Source: Acidimicrobiaceae bacterium
GTDB taxonomy: Bacteria; Actinomycetota; Acidimicrobiia; Acidimicrobiales; Aldehydirespiratoraceae
Assembly: GCA_028819005.1 (NCBI GenBank)
Contig: JAPPMP010000042.1
Coordinates: 1 to 64,000 of the forward strand
Length of the DNA stretch: 64,000 bases
Direction of reading: 5' to 3'
Of the stretch, positions 56,078 through 64,000 are shown one piece after another. Made by a program: the position numbers and the translations under genes. Each line of letters begins with the position of its first letter. The stretch's first letter is position 1. The notes below the pieces were generated by a model. It made no database searches and had not been told where the DNA came from. It saw nothing but the letters and a program-made list of their open reading frames with translations.

Positions 56078-57272
56078 ATGCGTATGTGTGAGTTGTTGGC
56101 AGGTCTCGGCGAGGTCGACGTGTTGGGCGTCGACCACGGTGTGGGCGGCGAGCCGTTGATGTTGCATGTGCGTTGCCGGGCGCCGCGGCCGTTGTGTGCA
56201 GGGTGCGGGGGAGGGTTGTGGTCCGACGGCGGCCGGGCGGTGGTGCTGGTGGATCTGCCGGTGTTCGGCCGGCCGGTGAGGTTGGTGTGGCGCAAAGGTC
56301 GATGGAGACGCCCCGACAGAGGCTGCGGGACGGGCTCGGTGACACAGCAGAACCCTCAGATCGCGCCGCGGCGGGCGTTGTTGACGACGCGGGCCGCGAG
56401 GTGGGCGACCCGTCAAGTCGGTCGGGGTCGCCCTGTCGGCGATGCCGCAGCAGAGTTGGGGTGTTGCCGGTCAGCGGCGAGCCAATCGGTTCTGGTGTGG
56501 GGTCAAGGGTTGCTCGACGCTGATGTAGAACGGATCGGCGCAACGAACGCGGCAGGTCTTGACGAGACGCTGTTTTGCCGTGGGGGCCGTTATAGACGCA
56601 AAGAGTGGCGCGCCAGCATCGTTGACGCGTCCGGGGGCAGGTTGTTGGACGTCGCTGCCGGCAGAACCGCTAAAGCGCCCGCGCAGTGGCTGCTTGATCA
56701 ACCACAACACTGGCGTGATGGCGTTCGATGGGCCGCTTTGGACCTGTCCGGGCCGTATCGGGCGGCGCTGGACACTGTGCTGCCGCACGCAGCTCAAGTC
56801 GCGGATCCGTTCCATGTGATCAGGCTCGCCGACAACACGCTTGACGACGCTGAGGCGCCGGGCGCAGAACCAGACTCTGAGACATCGGGGCCGCGAAGGC
56901 GGCCCCCTGTATCGCAGTCGGAAACTGCTGTTGTGCGCCCACGAAACCGTCAACGCTGCCGCCGAGACGAAACTGCTCAGCCTGTTGGAGGCCGGCGACC
57001 CCCGCGGGGAGGCCCGCGACGCCTGGCACGCCAAAGAGACCCTGCGCGGGATCTACGACATCTCAGACCCCGAACTCGGCAAGATCACCGTCGATCAGCT
57101 CGCTGACGAGTTCTGCGACCCCTGCCTTCCCAAAGAAGTCAACCGGCTAAGACGCACCCTGGCCCGTTGGCGCACCCAAATCTCGAACTGGCACCACGCC
57201 CGGGTCGCCAACGCCGCCACCGAAACCGCTGACAACCCGATCAAACGAGTCAAACGCGCCGCCTTCGAGTGA
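56078..57272 (+). mobile_element. ISL3-family-like transposase, frameshifted and with premature stop
   Basis: VDVLGVDHGVG...RCRAPRPLCAGCGG Zn-finger region; AADVERIG...LDETLFCRGGRYRRKEWRASIVD; ADPFHVIRLADNTLDD then frame change near 56840-56850; ends RVKRAAFE*, followed by in-frame TDFNNHRTRALLYAAKPNWNLL. Confidence 0.85.
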
Positions 57273-57375
57273 ACCGACTTCAACAACCACCGGACCAGAG
57301 CACTCCTATACGCCGCCAAACCCAACTGGAACCTGCTCAACACCCTCACCCCGACCCAAAACGCGAAGACCCCCT

Positions 57376-57699
57376 TTAGATGCCTTGGATCGCTCGGATG
57401 GTCAAGACGAGGAAATACAGCGGGACGGTCCAACGGCTATGCCTGCCCCATGCTGGCCGGGGAGGCATAGCGTGGTGTCTTATTCGATATATCGCTAGAT
57501 CGCCGATTACCCAAACTGCGTAAGCTCCAAGCGCCAGAGCACTCCAGACTGGAGCGGTGTTTGCTGCTATCCAAACCCAAACCAGCAGAGACAGGCCGGA
57601 GAGGTAGTCCACAGTCAATGCATCCACAGAGTACAGCCGTGGTCTTTGGTCTACCGGCTCGGTCTGTTTGGCCGCGTCGGTTGATTCTGTTTGTGCCAT
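57376..57699 (-). CDS. Small membrane protein, paralog A3 of repeated cassette
   Basis: 107 aa, paralogous to A1 and A2. Confidence 0.75.
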   Translation of the reverse strand: MAQTESTDAAKQTEPVDQRPRLYSVDALTVDYLSGLSLLVWVWIAANTAPVWSALALGAYAVWVIGDLAIYRIRHHAMPPRPAWGRHSRWTVPLYFLVLTIRAIQGI

Positions 57700-57822
57700 T
57701 AGGTTGTCATCCTAACTGCCGTCCTGGTTCGGCGCAGACCGGTCGGCATGCGGGTGTGATGTTTGTGTCGAATGGGCGTTTGTGTCAGTGGTGAGTCGCC
57801 TACGGGCATCGGCTCGACTTCT

Positions 57823-58068
57823 CTAGCTGCCGGTGCAGTCGGCGCGAGTCCATGCCCAGCCGGAGCGTCGAGACGCTCCCTGAGAGGAGACCAGCACGAG
57901 CGTGTTCGAGCGCGGGACGGTTTTTGACACTGTGTAGCTCCCCGGTACCTGGGGAATCGGGTTGTCCGCTGGAACCGATCCCCAGACGCCGCCTATGTAG
58001 TACCGGTAAGACTTGATGGGTGTCGGTGAAGTTTTTTCGGGGAGCTTGGTGTGTATGTGTGCCGGCAT
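57823..58068 (-). CDS. Small hypothetical protein, paralog B3 of repeated cassette
   Basis: 81 aa MPAHIHTKLPEKTSPTPIKSYRYYIGGVWGS... Confidence 0.55.
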   Translation of the reverse strand: MPAHIHTKLPEKTSPTPIKSYRYYIGGVWGSVPADNPIPQVPGSYTVSKTVPRSNTLVLVSSQGASRRSGWAWTRADCTGS

Positions 58069-58072
58069 CGGT

Positions 58073-58254
58073 TTCTGCCGCCGCTGCCACGGTTGAGCCC
58101 TGTGCTCTTCGCGCTGGTAGCCTCGTGGCTTTCATGACGGTACGAGCTTGGCCAATCCTGTCCTAACCTTCCGAAGCCTCTCGGCCTTCCGTTCAGTTCT
58201 TTTTCAAGCGCTGGTTCGCGCCACTCTCCGGCACTCCGAGTTGCTGCGACCAGA
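58073..58254 (-). repeat. Near-identical leader block upstream of cassette copy 3
   Basis: See 55535-55717. Confidence 0.85.
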
Positions 58255-58300
58255 GACAGCCACAGCAGTCGTGTGGTGTTCCTGCAAGCGCGGAAGCCAA

Positions 58301-58900
58301 CTAGCCGCGAATCCCGAGAAGGTCGCTGATGCGGGTGCGCAGCTCGGCGATGCCGGTGCCCTTGTTGGCGCTGACCCAGGTGATTTCGGACTTGTCGACC
58401 CCGAGTTTTTGAGCCAGGTCGATTCGGCGCCTTTTGGATTTGGCGGGCCGGACCTTGTCCGCTTTGGTCGCGACGAAACAGATTTGACGGTTGAGATGCT
58501 CAAGCCACTGGCAGGTTTGCAAGTCGAGAGCGGTGGGCCCGACCTCGGAATCAATGAGCAGCAGGACCGAGACGAGGTTCTCCCGTTCTTCGATGTAGGT
58601 GTTGAGCATCTCAGCCCATCTCTGCTGTTCGGTCTTGGACACCTTCGCGAAGCCGTAGCCGGGCAGGTCCATCAGCCAACGCCCCGAATCTGAGGCCCCG
58701 ACTTCAAAGGCGTTCAACAGCCGGGTCGCGCCCGGCGACTTCGATGTCCTGGCGAGGGATTTTCGTTGTGCCAGTGCGTTGATCAGTGACGACTTTCCGA
58801 CATTGCTGCGACCCACCAAAGCGATTTCTGCATGCACATGCGGAAGATCGGCCGCCCGCGTGTACGAGCGCAGGAAACGCATGGGGAGTGGGCCTGCCAT
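58301..58900 (-). CDS. engB: Ribosome biogenesis GTP-binding protein YihA/YsxC
   Basis: EIALVGRSNVGKSSLINALAQRKSLARTSKSPGATRLLN, DLPGYGFAKV, VATKADK. Confidence 0.96.
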   Translation of the reverse strand: MAGPLPMRFLRSYTRAADLPHVHAEIALVGRSNVGKSSLINALAQRKSLARTSKSPGATRLLNAFEVGASDSGRWLMDLPGYGFAKVSKTEQQRWAEMLNTYIEERENLVSVLLLIDSEVGPTALDLQTCQWLEHLNRQICFVATKADKVRPAKSKRRRIDLAQKLGVDKSEITWVSANKGTGIAELRTRISDLLGIRG

Positions 58901-59096
58901 CCCGCAAGGTTACGTGCGTGACAGTCGAGCCGAGCGCAGACACCGATGAGTGAAGCAGTCACTGAGGGTTTTCGCATGCCAAGAGTTGCGCCGATCATCG
59001 GGCTCAGTCCAGCGGGCACCCCTTGTTCGCTCATACGCAAATCGCTGCGTAGGCTATGGTATGGCACCGCGTAGCGCCGTAGACGGGGAGTAGGCG

Positions 59097-60242
59097 ATGG
59101 CAGAAGTGGTTCTTGAGAAGGTCACCAAGGTCTACGAAAACGGATTTCAAGCCGTTACGGACCTTGATCTCAATATCGAGGACGGGGAGTTCCTGGTGCT
59201 GGTCGGTCCGTCCGGTTGTGGCAAGTCCACTGCTCTGCGCATGATCGCGGGTCTTGAGGAGATCTCCGGTGGTGAGATGCGGATCGGTGACCGTGTCGTG
59301 AACGATGTGGAGTCCAAAGATCGCGATATCGCGATGGTGTTCCAGAATTACGCGTTGTATCCCCATATGACGGTCTACGACAACATTGGTTTTGCTCTCA
59401 AACTCGCCAAGACGCCGAAGGCCGAGCTGGATCAACGCGTGCGTGAAGCCGCCAAGATCCTTGAGTTGGACGATTATCTCGATCGCAAGCCGGGCCAGCT
59501 TTCAGGTGGTCAGCGTCAACGGGTGGCAATGGGTCGAGCCATCGTGCGCCAGCCCGCCGCTTTCCTGATGGACGAGCCGCTGTCGAACCTCGACGCCAAG
59601 CTCCGTGTCCAGATGCGAGCTGAGATCGCCAAACTGCAGAGAGAACTGGGAGTCACCACGTTTTATGTGACCCACGATCAGGTCGAGGCGATGACCATGG
59701 GAGATCGGGTAGCGGTCATCAAAGACGGCTTCCTTCAACAGGTGGACACCCCGCAGAATCTGTACGATCACCCCGAGAACATCTTTGTCGCCGCCTTCAT
59801 CGGTTCGCCCTCGATGAACCTCTACGAGGCCACCGTGACCGGCTCGACAATGCAGCTGGGCAGCCACAGCATTGAGCTGGGACATGTTCCGGCAGGGGTC
59901 GCCGCCCGCGAAGGCCAAACGGTGGTGGTGGGTATTCGTCCTGAAGACATGGATGACGCGAACCTTGTGGATGGCGACACCCACGGCCACGTCATCACGG
60001 CCACCGCATCACTGGTCGAGTCGCTCGGTGCGGAAATCATGGTCCACTTCGAAATTGACGCGCGAGCGGTGGACGCCGGCGATCCAGATGTGCTCGAGGA
60101 GTTGTCCGACGAAGAGGTTGCAGATGCGGTGGCCCGTTTCAACCCGCGCAGCGGCGCTCGGGCCGGTGAGACGATCTCGGCAGTGATCGACATCGAACGT
60201 CTGCATTTCTTCGACCTCGAAACCGGTCTGGCACTGCGTTGA
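59097..60242 (+). CDS. Sugar-type ABC transporter ATPase (UgpC/MalK-like)
   Basis: [58 protein letters not shown]-like C-terminus. Confidence 0.95.
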   Translation: MAEVVLEKVTKVYENGFQAVTDLDLNIEDGEFLVLVGPSGCGKSTALRMIAGLEEISGGEMRIGDRVVNDVESKDRDIAMVFQNYALYPHMTVYDNIGFALKLAKTPKAELDQRVREAAKILELDDYLDRKPGQLSGGQRQRVAMGRAIVRQPAAFLMDEPLSNLDAKLRVQMRAEIAKLQRELGVTTFYVTHDQVEAMTMGDRVAVIKDGFLQQVDTPQNLYDHPENIFVAAFIGSPSMNLYEATVTGSTMQLGSHSIELGHVPAGVAAREGQTVVVGIRPEDMDDANLVDGDTHGHVITATASLVESLGAEIMVHFEIDARAVDAGDPDVLEELSDEEVADAVARFNPRSGARAGETISAVIDIERLHFFDLETGLALR

Positions 60243-60286
60243 AAGCAGGTCTGGCACTGCGCTGACTGCAGGGCCGGAACGAGGCG

Positions 60287-61216
60287 CTAACCCTTGACAG
60301 AACCTGCCAGGATCCCTCGCACGAAGAAGCGTTGCAGGGCGAAGAACACGACTAGCGGGAAGAATGCCTGTACGAACGCGGCCGCGGGCAGCAAGTGCTC
60401 ATTTCGGCCGAAGTCGCCGGCGAGGTTGGCAATTCGGATTGTTGTCGCGATCGCGTCCGGGTTGGTTCCAGCCATCGTGTTGGCGATCAGGAAGTCATTC
60501 CAGGTCCATAGAAACTGGAAAATGGCGAAGGCTGCGAGGACCGGGATCGACAGCGGCAGCACCAGCCGCCAGAAGATCGTGAAGTGGTCGGCGCCGTCGA
60601 TGCGTGCGGCTTCGAACAGATCACTGGGCAGTTCAGAGATGTAGTTGTGAAGCAGGAAGATGGCGAATGGAAGCGCGAAACCGGTGTGGGTGAGCCAGAC
60701 CGCGGTCGTGGTGTTCACCAGATCGAAATCGGGAATCAGGGTGACGGTCTTCTCAAGGAAGGGAATGGTCCAGTGAGAGCCGAAGTTGTAGAGCCTCAAC
60801 AGCGGGATCAACGCGACTTGGAGCGGTATCGCCAGCAGCGAAACGGTGGCGATGAACAGCCATTTGCGGCCCTTGAAATCGATCCATGCGAAGGCATAGG
60901 CAGCGAAGGCGGCGAAGGCGATCGGAATGACCGTTGCGGGGATGGCAATGGCGAAGGAGTTGAGCAACGACTCCTTGAGACCGGCGGTGGCGCTGGCCGA
61001 GAAGACCACATCGTAGTTCTCCAGCGTCAGGCCGTCGTCGCGCCAGACATTCCACCAGCCGGCATTGCGCTGGTTGTCGCGGGTTCGAAACGAGTTCACC
61101 GCGAGGCCCAATGTCGGCAAGCTCCACAGCAGCACGATCAGCCAGAGCACACCGGTCGGGATACGGCGCAGGAATCCATAGATTGCGGTGTCTACTCCAG
61201 GGCGGTTGCTGCCCAT
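60287..61216 (-). CDS. Sugar ABC transporter permease (MalG-like)
   Basis: EAARIDGADHFTIFWRLVLPLSIPVLAAFAIFQFLWTWNDFL EAA loop. Confidence 0.94.
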   Translation of the reverse strand: MGSNRPGVDTAIYGFLRRIPTGVLWLIVLLWSLPTLGLAVNSFRTRDNQRNAGWWNVWRDDGLTLENYDVVFSASATAGLKESLLNSFAIAIPATVIPIAFAAFAAYAFAWIDFKGRKWLFIATVSLLAIPLQVALIPLLRLYNFGSHWTIPFLEKTVTLIPDFDLVNTTTAVWLTHTGFALPFAIFLLHNYISELPSDLFEAARIDGADHFTIFWRLVLPLSIPVLAAFAIFQFLWTWNDFLIANTMAGTNPDAIATTIRIANLAGDFGRNEHLLPAAAFVQAFFPLVVFFALQRFFVRGILAGSVKG

Positions 61217-61217
61217 C

Positions 61218-63167
61218 TCAGGCCTCCCGCTGCATGCGACGAATGTTCAAGACCATCACTGGCAGAACCGAGACGAACAGAATCACCGCGAGAGCGGCTC
61301 CAACGCCGGTGTTCGAGAACAAGAAGGCTTCCTCGAACATGTCGTTGGCGAGAACTTGGGATCCGAAGTTTCCGTTGGTGACCACCTTCACGATGTCGTA
61401 CACCTTCATGACCAACACGATGAGCGTGGTGACGACCACCCCTATGGTCGTGCGGATCTGAGGCAACGTCACCCGCCAGAACACCTGAGACTCGGTGGCG
61501 CCGTCGACCTTCGCCGCCTCGATGAGTTCGGTGGGCACGGCCTTGATTGCAGCCGACATGATCACCATCGCGAACCCGGTCTGAATCCAGATCAGGATCA
61601 CCATCAGCCAGACGTTGTTGAAGGGTTGATCCTGAACGAAGAAGATCGTGTCGGACACGGTTTCGCCGGCGGAGTTGGTCCTGAATCCGCCGATCCCGTC
61701 GAAGGTGAAGCGGTAGGCGATCCACAGCAGAACTATTGTTGCCAAAGCTCGGAGCGGGACCTTGTCGTAGGCTCTCGATGTCAGGGATCGGCTGATCGAC
61801 GCCACCCCCAACGCAACCAATACCCAGACGAGGACGGTGCCGAGCACCGTGGGTATTCCGCTTCCGGTGCTCCAACGCCCGAGTTCAACCCAGACCGCAT
61901 TCATCAAACCCGTTTGAGACTTGCTGGTGTCTCGAGCCACGTACACCAAGCGCCAGATGATCGAAGCACCGACCAGTGAAATGGCCATGGGCATGAAGAT
62001 GATCGACTTGGCCACCGATTCGAGCTTCGCGCGGTCGGCGAGCACTGCGATTGCCAATCCCAGTCCGGTGGAGAACACGGTCACCGTGAAGACCCACCAG
62101 AGGTTGTTCATGATCGTGCCGCGCAACACCGACAGCACTCCGAAGACGATCATGACCATGGCGATCATCAGGGGAGCGAAAGCCGGCCCCCCGGCCGAGA
62201 AGCCATCGCCGGTGCGTTTGCGCAACACCAGACCGATTGCAAGCCCGCCGAGTCCGATCAGCACGCCCAGGATGAACAACAAGCTGGTGAAGATGTTGGT
62301 CCAGTCACCGACATCGAAAGAGTTGACGTCGGTGAACACCGAGCCGTAGTTCTCGAACCAGACGAAGTCCACCGAGTCTTCGTCCTTGAGCGAGAGCCAG
62401 ATCGTGGTCAGCGTCGGCGCGATCAGCGAGACCGTGACGAAGAACAGGGCGGGAACCAGGAAGATGGCGCCCCTGGACTTCGCGTCGATGCGGGCCCGGC
62501 CGGCCACATCGGCGTTCTTGCTGAGCCCGATGCGAGCCCCGAACGCCAGGCCTGGAACCGCTGCCGCGATCGCAGATTCAACGGCCGATCCGTCGCCCAG
62601 CTCGGGCACTCCGAAACCACCGATCAGCCAGCCGAGCGCGGCGCCGATGAGGGCTGCGGGCACCGGGTTGCGGCTACGAAGCAGCGCGACGCCCGCGCTG
62701 AGTGCGGCGATGACGATTGTCGAAAGCAGCAGCGGCAGGATTTCCAGTTCCGGGCGGGCGTCTTCGGCAAGTCGGATCCCGATGAAACCGCCGAGCAGCA
62801 GGCCCGAGCCCGAGGTGATCCAGAGGCGTTGGGCCTGGTCGTCGTTGTTCGCGAGAATGACCGCCAGGGCCGAGAATATCAGGGCGCCGAGCAGGGGAGT
62901 CCACAGCAGCTCTCCGAGCCGCGTGATCGAGTCGGCGTCGGGGCCGTGCGGTTTGAGAAGCCGGTTCCCCTGAAGCAGCAGCAGCAGCAAGAAGCCGACT
63001 GCGTAGCCTGCGAGCGCGTTGAACCGAGTCCAACTTGTACGGACCTGGTTGAAGAGCAGGTTGACGCCTATCCACAGAATCGCGCTGGCGCCCACGGCGA
63101 CCACGATCAGGACCAAGGTGCTGATGATCTTGCTGAGGTCGTCCCCGCTGAGGATCGCTCCCTGCAC
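61218..63167 (-). CDS. Sugar ABC transporter permease (MalF-like) with large extra N-terminal membrane region
   Basis: EAA loop LIEAAKVDGATESQVFWRVTLPQIRTTIGVVV; ~230-aa multi-TM N-terminal extension. Confidence 0.93.
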   Translation of the reverse strand: MQGAILSGDDLSKIISTLVLIVVAVGASAILWIGVNLLFNQVRTSWTRFNALAGYAVGFLLLLLLQGNRLLKPHGPDADSITRLGELLWTPLLGALIFSALAVILANNDDQAQRLWITSGSGLLLGGFIGIRLAEDARPELEILPLLLSTIVIAALSAGVALLRSRNPVPAALIGAALGWLIGGFGVPELGDGSAVESAIAAAVPGLAFGARIGLSKNADVAGRARIDAKSRGAIFLVPALFFVTVSLIAPTLTTIWLSLKDEDSVDFVWFENYGSVFTDVNSFDVGDWTNIFTSLLFILGVLIGLGGLAIGLVLRKRTGDGFSAGGPAFAPLMIAMVMIVFGVLSVLRGTIMNNLWWVFTVTVFSTGLGLAIAVLADRAKLESVAKSIIFMPMAISLVGASIIWRLVYVARDTSKSQTGLMNAVWVELGRWSTGSGIPTVLGTVLVWVLVALGVASISRSLTSRAYDKVPLRALATIVLLWIAYRFTFDGIGGFRTNSAGETVSDTIFFVQDQPFNNVWLMVILIWIQTGFAMVIMSAAIKAVPTELIEAAKVDGATESQVFWRVTLPQIRTTIGVVVTTLIVLVMKVYDIVKVVTNGNFGSQVLANDMFEEAFLFSNTGVGAALAVILFVSVLPVMVLNIRRMQREA

Positions 63168-63238
63168 CGCCCCTCCCTTTGATGCACGCGCGGCATCGGC
63201 TGAAACCTAGCTGATCTTGAAGCTGCTCGCAGAACCAG

Positions 63239-63268
63239 AGTGGGGGTGGCCCGGAAGCCACCCCCACT
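63239..63268. other. Intercistronic hairpin between substrate-binding protein and permease genes
   Basis: agtgggggtggc-ccggaa-gccacccccact perfect 12-bp stem. Confidence 0.7.
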
Positions 63269-63316
63269 TCATTGGATTTCAATTGTGAGAGTCTCAGTTG
63301 CGAGACCCGTCGACCA

Positions 63317-64000
63317 TTAGGGCCAACTGGCCTCGATGCGGTCAGCTGCTTCTTGGGCGGTGATGTCACCGTTCACTGCTGAAGTGCCTTCGGTCCAGAA
63401 GGTTCCTGCACCCACATCTGGGGGCATCAGGTCAGAAGCGTCGAAGCGGACGATGGCCGCGGTTTCGAGCACGTTGAGGAACGACTGCTCGAGCGGCTGA
63501 TAGACGCTCGGATCCTGGCCCTGAGCGGCTGACAGGAACCCGGAGAGGGTCGCACCGCCGCCCTTGCGGGTCGCCTGAGCAATCTGGCGGGCCTCCGCAT
63601 AGTCAGGGGTTGACAGGTAGGCGAGAAGCGCCATGGTTGCATCGTTGTCGTTGAATGCGGCAGCAAGGGTGCCGGCACCGAGCACAGGACGGTCACCGTT
63701 GATGTCGGGGAAGTAGAAGACGTTCACTTCGCCTTCACCGTCACCGAAGGCTGTGCCCTCAGGCATGAATGCGCTGAAGAAGCTGGCCTGGCGGTGCATG
63801 AAGCAGTCACCGTCCACGAGCGGCTGGCCATTGTCCTGGAAAGCCGTTGCAGCGATCGAACCAGAGGAGGCGAAGACGTTGTCCTCGGTCCACAGATCGA
63901 GCACCGCCTGCATCGTCGAAACGATGCGCTCATCGTTGAACGGGATTTCATGGGCTACCCATTGGTCGTACACGTCGGGACCGTGCTGACGCAGCAACAT
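63317..64000 (-). CDS. Extracellular sugar-binding protein (5' end outside window)
   Basis: 227-aa C-terminal part in operon with permeases; type 1 solute-binding features (FMHRQASFFSAFMPEG...FYFPDINGDRPVLGAGTLAAAFND). Confidence 0.88.
   Translation of the reverse strand: MLLRQHGPDVYDQWVAHEIPFNDERIVSTMQAVLDLWTEDNVFASSGSIAATAFQDNGQPLVDGDCFMHRQASFFSAFMPEGTAFGDGEGEVNVFYFPDINGDRPVLGAGTLAAAFNDNDATMALLAYLSTPDYAEARQIAQATRKGGGATLSGFLSAAQGQDPSVYQPLEQSFLNVLETAAIVRFDASDLMPPDVGAGTFWTEGTSAVNGDITAQEAADRIEASWP

Noticed and set aside
56820-56860. Programmed ribosomal frameshift in the IS transposase
   Set aside because: No slippery heptamer evident, ISL3 elements are not known for it, and a downstream premature stop also exists; simple decay is more likely.
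57800-58135. 111-aa alternative frame (MKATRLPARRAQGS...) over cassette gene B3
   Set aside because: The B frame shows more conservative replacements between copies; the alternative frame diverges to unrelated C-termini, so B is preferred, with low confidence either way.
1-64000. tRNA/rRNA genes or prophage structural genes
   Set aside because: None recognised by eye; a tRNAscan/Infernal run would be needed to exclude small RNAs.

Overview
High-GC (actinobacterial-looking; my inference is Acidimicrobiia-like) chromosomal window with about 55 supportable protein-coding genes and no rRNA or tRNA that I could recognise. Roughly 1-46 kb is dense catabolic and transport metabolism: acyl-CoA dehydrogenases, three cytochromes P450 plus a small ferredoxin, ALDH, ADH, a glutamine-synthetase-like ligase, a branched-chain-type ABC transporter with a fused permease-ATPase, a LigB-type dioxygenase, glutamine-amidotransferase-like hydrolases, a CoA transferase, a glycerol/G3P operon, malate synthase G and a complete soxBDAG sarcosine oxidase operon. 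Toxin-antitoxin-type genes are scattered in it: a VapBC pair, a divergent PIN/AbrB pair and a class II Fic. A 4th P450 lies at 52.6-53.9 kb, and a sugar ABC transporter occupies the right end. The strongest candidate for an undescribed system is a compact, translationally coupled three-gene operon at 47.1-50.95 kb: SF1 helicase, then a DarT-like (DUF4433-type) ADP-ribosyltransferase, then an ADP-ribosylglycohydrolase (ARH/DraG) family protein. The second strongest is a family of GC-rich repeat arrays with a 61-bp period in intergenic DNA. One related motif has colonised a P450 gene in frame, with spacing changed to 60/42/42 bp (multiples of three). A third is a repeated two-gene small-protein cassette with a near-identical leader, next to a decayed ISL3-type transposase. 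All calls come from reading the sequence and ORF translations; no database search was run.
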